DNA of 5,246 nucleotides, taken from NCBI GenBank assembly GCA_003488105.1, contig DNMS01000302.1, positions 10,038-15,283 on the forward strand, written 5' to 3'. Both the position numbers and the translations under genes were made by a program. Below are positions 1-5,246 of the stretch, piece after piece (the first letter of the stretch is position 1; each line of letters starts with the position of its first letter). The notes under the pieces are model-generated. The model was given only the letters and a program-made list of their open reading frames with translations, was not told the origin of the DNA and did not search any database. The stretch is from Rhodospirillaceae bacterium (lineage in GTDB: Bacteria; Pseudomonadota; Alphaproteobacteria; Rhodospirillales_A; Casp-alpha2).

Positions 1-933
1 CACGGGCAGGTTTTCCGCCAAGGGCGTTTCCAGGAAATGCCGGTCCATGTCCCGGGCCCCGGCCAGGAAGTCGCGGAACGCGTCCATGCCCGCCGTCAGC
101 GCCAGCGGCAGGCCGATTGCCGACCATACGGAAAACCGCCCGCCGACCCAGTCCCAGAACCCGAACAGGGCGTCGTCGCCGATGCCGAAATCGCGCGCCG
201 CGTCGTCGTTGGTGGTGACGGCACAGAAGTGCTTGGCAACGGCGCCGGGTCCCAACGCCTCGGTCAGCCAGCGTCGCGCCGTCATGGCGTTGGTCATGGT
301 CTCGGCGGTCGTAAACGTCTTGGACGAGATGATAACCAGGGTGGTTTCCGGGTCGCAGGTTTCAAGCGTCTCCGTCAGGTCCGTGGCGTCTACGTTGGAC
401 ACGAAACGGGGCGTCAGTCCGCGCCGCCGGTAAGGGGCAAGGGCCCGACAGGCAATGCGCGGACCTTGGTCCGAGCCGCCGATGCCGATGTTGATGACGT
501 CGGTGAAAGGCTTTCCGGTCGCACCCGTGCGGGTGCCGCTTTCAACCCCGGCGACGAAGTCCGCCATGTGGTCGAGCACGGCCTGAACCTCGCCATGGAC
601 CGGCATGCCGCCGACGGCGAAACCGTCTTCTGCCCGGGCGCGCAGCGCCATGTGCAGGGCGGCGCGGTCTTCGGTTGCGTTGATCGCCTCTCCCGCGGCC
701 ATGGCATCCCGCCGGGCCGCCACACCGCGTTCATCGGCCAGGGCGATCAGCAGGGCAAGGGTATCCGGGGTGAGGCGGTTCTTGGACAGGTCCAGGCACA
801 GGCCCCTCAGGGCGAAGGTCAGGGCCTTGGTGCGCTTGTCGTCGCCGAGAAGGTCACGCAGATGGCTGCCCGCTGCCACCCGGTGATGGTCGGCGAGCGC
901 CTGCCAGGCCGGCGTTGAGGCGGGGGGCGGCAT
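1..933 (-). CDS. pgi: Glucose-6-phosphate isomerase, N-terminal 311 residues (3' end runs off the window)
   Basis: Interconverts glucose 6-phosphate and fructose 6-phosphate in the cytoplasm (glycolysis and gluconeogenesis). Translating the minus strand from the ATG at 933 gives an open frame of 311 codons to the window edge. It contains family hallmarks in the expected order: LDLSKNR (about 47-53), GEAINATEDRAALH (81-94), the phosphosugar-binding segment INIGIGGSDQGP (147-158), FVSNVDATDL (177-186), SSKTFTTAETMTNA (203-216) and the signature DWVGGRFSVWSAIG (261-274). Family members usually have about 430-550 residues, so the missing part should hold the catalytic Glu and His and signature 2. 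Small departures from the commonest motif spelling are SDQGP for SDLGP and TTAET for TTQET. The start at 933 gives a typical N-terminus (TPAWQALADH). An in-frame ATG at 981 would add 16 residues. The gene begins 76 nt after the second M16 gene with no clear terminator between them, so it may be cotranscribed. Confidence 0.95.
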   Translation of the reverse strand, partial: MPPPASTPAWQALADHHRVAAGSHLRDLLGDDKRTKALTFALRGLCLDLSKNRLTPDTLALLIALADERGVAARRDAMAAGEAINATEDRAALHMALRARAEDGFAVGGMPVHGEVQAVLDHMADFVAGVESGTRTGATGKPFTDVINIGIGGSDQGPRIACRALAPYRRRGLTPRFVSNVDATDLTETLETCDPETTLVIISSKTFTTAETMTNAMTARRWLTEALGPGAVAKHFCAVTTNDDAARDFGIGDDALFGFWDWVGGRFSVWSAIGLPLALTAGMDAFRDFLAGARDMDRHFLETPLAENLPV

Positions 934-946
934 GAAGGTCTCTGAT

Positions 947-951
947 CCTCC
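947..951 (-). promoter_or_regulatory. Candidate Shine-Dalgarno (GGAGG) upstream of pgi
   Basis: GGAGG is read on the minus strand 13 nt upstream of the ATG at 933, which is longer than the usual 5-9 nt. The alternative ATG at 981 is preceded by GGAG only 4 nt away, which is tighter than usual. Neither spacing is ideal. The start at 933 is preferred because its N-terminus resembles other PGI proteins. Confidence 0.4.
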
Positions 952-1009
952 GGGGGGACGTTGCGCGGGCGAGAGTACCATCGGTCTCCGGCATCGCCAA
1001 CGGCAGGGC

Positions 1010-2341
1010 TTAAGGCGTCGGTTTGACGTCCTTGGGCTCGCCCACGACGACGACGGTAAGGTCGTCCGGATGCAAGAGTTTCCGGGCCACGCGGCGGATA
1101 TCGTCGAGTGTCACGGCCTCAATATAGCTGTTGCGCTTGTCCAGATAATCGATGCCCAAATCTTCCGTCTGCATGCCGACCAGCATGGCCGCGATTCGCT
1201 CCGTCGCCGTGAAGCGCAGCGGGAACGATCCGGTCAGGTACTGCTTGGCGGCGGTCAATTCGGCCTCGGTCACGCCGTCCTTGGCCAGTTTGGCCCATTC
1301 GTCACGGACGACCTTCAGGGTTTCCGCGACCCGCGCGTTGGCCGTGCCGGCGCCGCCGACATAGATCGCGGAGCGGTCCATGGGATGCAGGTAGGTATAG
1401 ACCGAATAGGCGAGGCCCCGCTTTTCCCGCACTTCGGTATAGAGACGGGAAGTGAATCCGCCGCCACCCAGGATGTGGTTCATCACATAGGCGGTGTAGA
1501 AATCCGGATCCTTGCGCATCAGGCCCCGGTCGGCGAACAGGATATTGCTTTGCTTCAGGGGCTTTTCGATGACGATGGTGCGGCCCGCGACCTTGGGCGC
1601 CACTTCCGCAATCTTCCAGGGGGCGGCCTTGGCGGGCAGGGCGCCGAAGGTCTTGTCGAGCAGCGGTGCCAGTTCCTTGGCCGTGATGTCGCCGACCACG
1701 CCGATCGCCAGGGTGTCCAAGGCCAGCCGTTCCTTGACGAAGGCGCGCATGTCGGCAACCTGGATGGCGGCGACGCTTTCCAGGGTGCCACCGGTCGGGC
1801 GGCCGTAGGGATGATCCGGATAGAGGGTCTTCATCAACGTCTTGCCGGCGATGGCGTCGGCGTCTTCCGATTCATGGCGCAGGTTGGCCAGAAGCTGGGC
1901 GCGCAGACGCGACACGGGTTCCGCGTCGAAACGCGGTTTCGTCATGGCCTGGCGCAGCAGGTCGAAGGCCAGGTCGCGGTATTCGGTCAATACCTGGACG
2001 CGCGCACCAAAGCTGTCGCGCGCGGCGCTGAAGCGCAGCGTGATGGATTTGTCCTCCAGCGTCTGCTGGAAGGCCTTGCTGTCCAAGTCGCCGGCCCCTT
2101 CGTCAAGCAGGGTCGAGACCATGTTGGCCAGGCCTTCCTTGCCTTCGGGGTCAAGGGCGCTGCCGCCGCGGAAGGCAAGATGCAGGGAGATGATGGGGTT
2201 GAGGTGATCCTCGACCAGCCAGGCCTCGATCCCGCCGGGGCTGACCACGCGCTCGATCTGGGTCGCCTTGGCCGGCACGGTGTAGAGGACGAAGACGACC
2301 GCCGCCAGGGCAAGGGCGGTGCGGGACAGAAGGCGGCTCAT
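1010..2341 (-). CDS. Secreted M16-family peptidase homologue lacking the zinc site (R/Y-pair subunit)
   Basis: This 443-residue protein has an N-terminal signal peptide: Arg residues at 3 and 7, a hydrophobic core at about 8-22, and likely cleavage after A26 (AKA/TQ). It is therefore probably periplasmic. Two M16 half-domains follow. The first spans about 30-205. The second (M16_C-like) begins near GVVGDITAKEL (214-224) and includes ILGGGGFTSRLY (290-301). At the usual HxxEH position the segment GLANMVSTLLDEG (70-82) has N73, S76 and T77 in place of His, Glu and His, so it should not bind catalytic zinc. It does keep REKRGLAY (305-312). R305 and Y312 match in spacing the Arg/Tyr substrate-binding pair of the family (R824/Y831 in insulin-degrading enzyme). 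The start overlaps the stop of the upstream M16 gene as ATGA, implying translational coupling and 1:1 synthesis. The likely role is the non-catalytic half of a heteromeric M16B protease. The substrate is unknown, and a chaperone-like role alone is possible. Confidence 0.93.
   Translation of the reverse strand: MSRLLSRTALALAAVVFVLYTVPAKATQIERVVSPGGIEAWLVEDHLNPIISLHLAFRGGSALDPEGKEGLANMVSTLLDEGAGDLDSKAFQQTLEDKSITLRFSAARDSFGARVQVLTEYRDLAFDLLRQAMTKPRFDAEPVSRLRAQLLANLRHESEDADAIAGKTLMKTLYPDHPYGRPTGGTLESVAAIQVADMRAFVKERLALDTLAIGVVGDITAKELAPLLDKTFGALPAKAAPWKIAEVAPKVAGRTIVIEKPLKQSNILFADRGLMRKDPDFYTAYVMNHILGGGGFTSRLYTEVREKRGLAYSVYTYLHPMDRSAIYVGGAGTANARVAETLKVVRDEWAKLAKDGVTEAELTAAKQYLTGSFPLRFTATERIAAMLVGMQTEDLGIDYLDKRNSYIEAVTLDDIRRVARKLLHPDDLTVVVVGEPKDVKPTP
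1671..1694 (-). repeat. Near-identical 24-nt segment shared by the two M16 genes (copy in the second gene)
   Basis: This segment matches 3011-3034 at 23 of 24 positions, in the same orientation. Both copies encode the GDITAKEL motif at the start of the C-terminal M16 half-domain. It marks the two genes as paralogues. Confidence 0.75.
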
Positions 2342-3726
2342 TCCGGCTTCTCCTTATCTTCCACGAGAAAGGCTGTGACCGAGCGTTTCTTGACGAAAAC
2401 GTATTTGGCGGCGGCCTGGATTTCCTCGGCAGTGACCGCCGTGATGCGGTCGGGCCAGGCCTCCACATCGGCGACCTTGCGCCCGACGGCAAGTGCTGCC
2501 CCCAGGGTCCGCGCCCCGGTGGTGAAGGAATCGCGGGCGAACACGGCGCTCGCGACCAGCCGTTTCTTGGCGCGGGCGACCTCGTCCTTGGTGACGCCGT
2601 CCTTTGCGATCCGGTCAAGCTCGGCATCGACGGCTTGTTCGATCTCGGGCAGGGTGACGCCGGGCCGGGGGCTGCCGTAGATGGTGAAACTGCTGGGGCC
2701 CAGGGAATCGGCGTCGTAATAGGAACCCGCCGAGACCGCCTTGCGGTCGTCGATGACCAGCTTGCGGTAAATCCGCGATGTGCCGCCGCCGCCCAGGATT
2801 TCGGTCAGGACCTGCAGGGCATAGGCGTGCTGCGTTTCGCCGTACAGATAGCTGGGGGCCAGGTAGGACCGGCGCCACGACGGCTGGCGGACCTGGGTAT
2901 GCTGCATGGCGACGATGCGCGCGGCTTCCTGCGGCGGTTCGGCCGGGCGCGCGCGGATGATCGGGGCGGCGGCGGGAACGGCGCCGTAATATTTTTCCGC
3001 CAGCGGCTTCAGTTCCTTGGCGGTGATGTCGCCGGCGACCACCAGGATCGCGTTGTTGGGCGCGTACCAGCGTTTGTAGAAATCGATGATGTTCTGGCGG
3101 GTCATGGCGACGATCTCGTGGTCGTAGCCGATGATCGGCCGCCGGTAGGGATAATTGCGGTACAGCGCCTCGGACACGTGCTCGCCCAGGATCGCGGCCG
3201 GGTTGTTGTCCGTGCGTGACCGGCGCTCCTCGCGCACCACCTGGCGTTCCGGCTCGATGATCGCGTCGGTCAGGGTCAGGTTGGTCATGCGGTCGGCCTC
3301 CATCTCCATGACCATCTCCAGGTGTTCGCGGGCGATGGTCTGGTGATAGGCCGTGTAGTCGAAGGAGGTGAAGGCGTTTTCCTGGCCGCCGTAACGCGCG
3401 ATCAGCTTGGAAAATTCGCCTGGCTTGCGCGTCTTGGTGCCCTTGAACATCAGGTGTTCGAGGAAATGCGCGATCCCCGAATAGCCGGAGCTTTCGTCGG
3501 CGGAGCCGACCTTGTACCAAACCATATGGGTGACCACGGGGGCGCGGTGGTTGGACACGACGACCACCTGCATGCCGTTCTTCAGGGTGAAGGTTTCCGG
3601 GCTGAACACCTTGGCCAAGGCCGGCGTGGCGCTCAGGGTCAGGGCGGCGGTCAGCAGGGCCAGGGCGGCGATCAGCGGACGGAAGTGCCGACCGGACCGG
3701 TGGCGAGAGGCGGGGGGCATGAACAT
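2338..3726 (-). CDS. Secreted zinc-dependent M16-family (pitrilysin/MPP-like) peptidase, catalytic subunit
   Basis: This 462-residue protein has a signal peptide: basic residues at 8-16, a hydrophobic core at about 18-32, and cleavage predicted after A38 (ALA/KV). It should act in the periplasm. The inverted zinc motif HFLEH is at 87-91 (H87, catalytic E90, H91). The distal glutamate region VVREERR is at 163-169, with E167 lying 76 residues after H91 as in beta-MPP. Other M16 marks are the GGxENAFTSFDYTAY segment (113-127), RWYAPNNAILVVAGDI (219-234) and LGGGGTSRIYRKL (311-323). Where the family's Arg/Tyr pair is expected, ungapped alignment to the neighbouring paralogue gives V324 and V331, so this chain appears to need a partner for substrate binding. 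An in-frame TGA upstream limits the start to the ATG at 3726 or the one at 3720 (M3). No strong Shine-Dalgarno is seen for either. It likely degrades peptides or misfolded envelope proteins, but the substrate cannot be read from sequence. Confidence 0.95.
   Translation of the reverse strand: MFMPPASRHRSGRHFRPLIAALALLTAALTLSATPALAKVFSPETFTLKNGMQVVVVSNHRAPVVTHMVWYKVGSADESSGYSGIAHFLEHLMFKGTKTRKPGEFSKLIARYGGQENAFTSFDYTAYHQTIAREHLEMVMEMEADRMTNLTLTDAIIEPERQVVREERRSRTDNNPAAILGEHVSEALYRNYPYRRPIIGYDHEIVAMTRQNIIDFYKRWYAPNNAILVVAGDITAKELKPLAEKYYGAVPAAAPIIRARPAEPPQEAARIVAMQHTQVRQPSWRRSYLAPSYLYGETQHAYALQVLTEILGGGGTSRIYRKLVIDDRKAVSAGSYYDADSLGPSSFTIYGSPRPGVTLPEIEQAVDAELDRIAKDGVTKDEVARAKKRLVASAVFARDSFTTGARTLGAALAVGRKVADVEAWPDRITAVTAEEIQAAAKYVFVKKRSVTAFLVEDKEKPE
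2350..2355 (-). promoter_or_regulatory. Shine-Dalgarno (AAGGAG) for the second M16 gene
   Basis: AAGGAG ends 8 nt upstream of the ATG at 2341 and lies inside the last codons of the preceding M16 gene. It fixes the start at the ATGA overlap. It is the best-placed ribosome site in the window, consistent with efficient or coupled translation of the second subunit. Confidence 0.7.
3011..3034 (-). repeat. Near-identical 24-nt segment shared by the two M16 genes (copy in the first gene)
   Basis: Partner of the segment at 1671-1694, differing at one base (3022). A further six matching bases (CAGCGG) sit at the equivalent place ten bases below each copy on the plus strand (1661-1666 and 3001-3006). 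Confidence 0.75.
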
Positions 3727-3910
3727 GTCGGGATCAGGGCCTGTTGCGGGTTGCGGTCAGCGGGCGGGATGCGGAGTGGCGGGTCCCTGAAAGATGGGGA
3801 TGAACGGCGCCTGGGGCAACGGCGGACGCCCCTGGGAATAGACTTTGGGAAGATTGTCGTCGAGATCGCGGCGATTTCAAGGCGGACAGGCGCTTTTTGC
3901 GGGCTTCCGG
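3727..3910 (-). other. Intergenic spacer between the lipoprotein gene and the M16 pair
   Basis: This 184-nt region is the longest non-coding gap in the window. It holds a candidate promoter (3853-3880). Between the likely transcription start and the M16 ATG lies a modest inverted repeat: GGGGC at 3813-3817 pairs with GCCCC at 3828-3832 around a 10-nt loop. No T-tract follows it on the minus strand, so it is not a convincing intrinsic terminator. The frame continuing past the lipoprotein stop stays open for about 56 codons, but it has no start, no Shine-Dalgarno and low-complexity Arg/Ser/Pro composition, so it is not called as a gene. Confidence 0.5.
3853..3880 (-). promoter_or_regulatory. 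Candidate sigma70-type promoter for the M16 pair
   Basis: On the minus strand, TTGAAA (3880-3875, 5/6 to TTGACA) is followed after 16 nt by GACAAT (3858-3853, 4/6 to TATAAT). Transcription would begin near 3846, leaving a leader of about 120 nt before the M16 ATG. It is called by eye in one of the more A+T-rich patches of the spacer, and chance matches of this quality do occur. Confidence 0.3.
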
Positions 3911-4477
3911 CTAGAATCCGAGAATGCCCTTCTTGCGGGTCTCGCGCTTGATCTCGGGCGTCTTGCCTTCGTTGACCGGCTTGCCCAGCGCCTGGGTTTC
4001 CAGCAGGCGGCGCTGTTCGGCCGCCGGATCGACCACGGTGCCCGAATATTTCGGGTCGTCGACCCAGAAGATCAGCTTGTCGATCAGGCGGCGGTCCTCT
4101 TCGGACAGCGCGAGCGTTTCCTGGTCGATGATCGTGCGGATGGCGGGGTCGGCATCGGCCGTGCCCATCTTGGCCATCAGCACGGTCAGGCCCGGCGTGG
4201 TTTCGGCAAGCGGCTGCGCCTGCACCGGGCGGCGAAGCATGGCGGCGCGGGCCTGGTCGCGCGGGCTGTAGGTTTCAAGCTGTTCGCGTCCCGGCTCGGG
4301 CGGGCGCAGCGCATAATCGGGCGGCAGCGACAAAGGCGGGCGCTTGTAGACGGCGAATTCGTCAGGGGCCTTCTTGCCGCCGGAAATCGCGCGCTTCACG
4401 GAATCGCAGGCACCCAGGCTGAATGCCATCATCAGCACCAGAAAAATGCCCGTCGTTCGTGCTGTTTGTCGTTTCAT
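3911..4477 (-). CDS. bamF: DUF3035-family lipoprotein, BamF-like subunit of the beta-barrel assembly machine
   Basis: This is a 188-residue lipoprotein. The N-terminus has basic residues (K2, R3, R7), a hydrophobic core (about 10-20) and the lipobox LGAC with the lipidated cysteine at C24. The mature chain would be 165 residues. Just after the anchor is the recognisable DUF3035 signature: APDEFAVYKRPPLSLPPDY at 37-55, continuing ALRPPEPG to 63. The rest is polar and rich in Arg, Glu and Pro, with an acidic/helical stretch near TIIDQETLALSEEDRRLIDKL and a basic tail ending KKGILGF. In Caulobacter a protein of this alphaproteobacterial family is the BamF subunit of the outer-membrane BAM complex; that role is transferred here by family resemblance. 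The start at 4477 was chosen because it places the lipobox correctly. A longer in-frame start at 4600 would overlap lspA and bury the signal peptide. Its neighbour lspA encodes the peptidase that would mature it. The Asp at +2 after the cysteine is unusual for an outer-membrane lipoprotein. Confidence 0.85.
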   Translation of the reverse strand: MKRQTARTTGIFLVLMMAFSLGACDSVKRAISGGKKAPDEFAVYKRPPLSLPPDYALRPPEPGREQLETYSPRDQARAAMLRRPVQAQPLAETTPGLTVLMAKMGTADADPAIRTIIDQETLALSEEDRRLIDKLIFWVDDPKYSGTVVDPAAEQRRLLETQALGKPVNEGKTPEIKRETRKKGILGF

Positions 4478-4491
4478 GCCCGCCGTTTCAT
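4470..4491 (-). repeat. Short direct repeat of the lipoprotein start with an overlapping five-codon reading frame
   Basis: The octamer ATGAAACG occurs at 4491-4484 and again at 4477-4470, where the second copy begins the lipoprotein gene. The first ATG opens a five-codon frame (MKRRA) whose TGA overlaps the lipoprotein ATG as ATGA. It could be a tiny coupled leader or simply chance. No good Shine-Dalgarno precedes the first ATG. Confidence 0.3.
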
Positions 4492-4565
4492 GCTCAACAG
4501 GTTGTGCCCCAGGGTGATTTCCATGGGACGGGTTACCGTTCCGGCCCCCGCCAAGGCGTGCCAAT

Positions 4566-5054
4566 CTACGATGATTTATCCCGGTGAAACAAGGAATCAA
4601 GGATCAGAAGCACCGCGCCGACCGTGATCGCGCTGTCGGCGACGTTGAAAGCGGGCCAATGGGCGCCCGCCACGTGCAGATCGACGAAATCGACGACGGC
4701 GCCATGGACCAGGCGGTCGATGACATTGCCCAAGGCACCCCCCAGGATCAGCCCGATTCCCCAGCCGACGATGCGTTCCGGCCCGCGGAACAGCCAGACC
4801 GCCAGAATGGCGGAAACACCGACCGCCACGGCGGCCAGAATCCAAGGCCCGTAATCGGATTGTGTGTTGAACAGGCCGAAACTGACGCCCCGATTCCACA
4901 CCAGGACCAGATTGGCGAAGGGCGTGACTTCAATAACCCGGGGCGGGTTCATGATGTCGGTCAGCACCCACCACTTGGTGATCTGGTCGAGGACGATGAC
5001 CAGGAAGGCAAGCCCCAGGCCCTGGCGGCGTAGCGTGATATGGGGCTCGGCCAA
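4566..5054 (-). CDS. lspA: Lipoprotein signal peptidase (signal peptidase II)
   Basis: Inner-membrane aspartyl protease that removes signal peptides from diacylglyceryl-modified prolipoproteins. The 162-residue length is typical. Four hydrophobic segments are visible at about 12-30, 69-90, 95-112 and 140-157. Family motifs occur in order: LDQITKWW (22-29), WNRGVSFGLF (53-62), GALGNVIDRL (106-115), GAVVDFVDL (118-126) and FNVADSAI (136-143). The catalytic aspartates should be D122 (VVDF) and D140 (VAD). The first codon is TTG, not ATG. The ileS stop TAG lies in the same frame just upstream, and no ATG or GTG falls before the first membrane helix, so TTG at 5054 is the best start. A G-rich stretch containing AGGCGG lies just upstream as a weak ribosome site. 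The 18-nt spacing after ileS indicates one transcript, the common ileS-lspA arrangement of proteobacteria. It is intact, with no missing key residue. Confidence 0.97.
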   Translation of the reverse strand: MAEPHITLRRQGLGLAFLVIVLDQITKWWVLTDIMNPPRVIEVTPFANLVLVWNRGVSFGLFNTQSDYGPWILAAVAVGVSAILAVWLFRGPERIVGWGIGLILGGALGNVIDRLVHGAVVDFVDLHVAGAHWPAFNVADSAITVGAVLLILDSLFHRDKSS

Positions 5055-5072
5055 GGGTCCGCCGCCTGCCGT

Positions 5073-5246
5073 CTATTCAGCGGCCAGGGGCGAATGGCGC
5101 ACGGCGTCGGCACAGCGCGTGCAGACCGTCGGATGGTCCGCGTCCGTGCCCACGTCGTCGAGCACTTTCCAGCAGCGGTCGCACTTCTTGCCCGTGGCCA
5201 GCACCGGCACGACGGCGACGCCGGGGGCTTCCGGCATGGTGAAGGC
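5073..5246 (-). CDS. ileS: Isoleucyl-tRNA synthetase, C-terminal 57 residues (5' part lies beyond the window)
   Basis: Charges tRNA-Ile with isoleucine in the cytoplasm. Only the tail is present: the minus-strand frame from the window edge runs 57 codons to TAG at 5075-5073. It carries the C-terminal zinc-binding module of bacterial Ile[10 protein letters not shown] holds the first Cys pair (CxxC followed by Trp), and VCTRCADAV, about 20 residues later, holds the second. The protein ends in RHSPLAAE. The catalytic HIGH and KMSKS motifs would lie outside the window. Immediate linkage to lspA 18 nt downstream supports the assignment. Confidence 0.93.
   Translation of the reverse strand, partial: AFTMPEAPGVAVVPVLATGKKCDRCWKVLDDVGTDADHPTVCTRCADAVRHSPLAAE

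Noticed and set aside
37..918. A 293-codon plus-strand open frame over pgi
   Set aside because: The minus strand here encodes a clear PGI with ordered motifs. The plus-strand product is low-complexity and unlike any family I know.
932..2680. A 582-codon plus-strand open frame antisense to both M16 genes
   Set aside because: It mirrors the codon positions of well-supported minus-strand genes in G+C-rich DNA, where antisense frames stay open by bias. Its translation is Gly/Arg/Gln/Val-rich with no recognisable domain.
3813..3832. The GGGGC/GCCCC inverted repeat as an intrinsic terminator of the lipoprotein gene
   Set aside because: The stem is only 5 bp with a 10-nt loop, no T-tract follows on the minus strand, and it lies about 80 nt past the stop codon.
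3727..3910. An in-frame continuation past the lipoprotein TAG as a lost C-terminal extension or small gene
   Set aside because: It is open for about 56 codons only because of base composition. It has no start or ribosome site, and its composition is unlike the lipoprotein.
3322..3951. A plus-strand open frame of 209 codons spanning the M16 start and the intergenic spacer
   Set aside because: Most of it is antisense to the M16 signal peptide and zinc-site region. There is no ribosome site or domain, and the spacer part looks non-coding.
4530..4550. A bulged inverted repeat (GGACGG/CCGTTCC) between lspA and the lipoprotein gene as a terminator
   Set aside because: It has six pairs with a bulge and no T-run, and lies between genes that are otherwise operon-like.
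4478..4600. N-terminal extension of the lipoprotein to an ATG at 4600
   Set aside because: It would overlap lspA and put 41 polar residues ahead of the signal peptide, so the lipobox would no longer be near the N-terminus.
3845..4627. A 260-codon plus-strand open frame antisense to the lipoprotein gene
   Set aside because: The minus-strand lipoprotein has a correct lipobox and family signature. This frame is a bias shadow rich in Arg, Gly and Ala.

Overview
The window is a compact, G+C-rich stretch in which every supported gene lies on the minus strand. Read in the direction of transcription, from high to low coordinates, the order is: the 3' end of ileS (isoleucyl-tRNA synthetase), lspA (signal peptidase II), a small alphaproteobacterial lipoprotein of the DUF3035/BamF family, two tandem secreted M16-family peptidase homologues, and the 5' part of pgi (glucose-6-phosphate isomerase). 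The DUF3035/BamF lipoprotein, the lspA-lipoprotein-M16-M16 order and the base composition point to an alphaproteobacterium, probably near Rhodospirillales. That placement is inferred from protein character and gene order, not from a database search.

Layout: 5246-5073 encodes the C-terminal zinc-finger tail of IleS. An 18-nt gap leads to lspA (5054-4566, TTG start). After 88 nt comes the lipoprotein gene (4477-3911). A 184-nt spacer (3910-3727) is the largest gap and holds a plausible sigma70-type promoter. The M16 pair follows (3726-2338 and 2341-1010), overlapping by 4 nt at an ATGA junction. A 76-nt gap precedes pgi (933 to beyond position 1). No RNA gene, insertion sequence, CRISPR array or other mobile element is visible.

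Functional logic: LspA is the protease that would mature the lipoprotein encoded next to it, and BamF-type lipoproteins belong to the outer-membrane beta-barrel assembly machine. The two M16 proteins carry signal peptides and so should act in the periplasm. The most informative observation is that they are complementary. The first has the full zinc site (HFLEH plus distal Glu) but lacks the Arg/Tyr substrate-binding pair. The second has lost the zinc site but keeps the Arg/Tyr pair. This predicts an obligate two-chain protease. The cluster therefore looks like a small envelope-biogenesis neighbourhood set between two housekeeping genes, ileS and pgi. The window is mostly ordinary core genome; the M16 split and an Asp at +2 of the lipoprotein are the points worth a second look.
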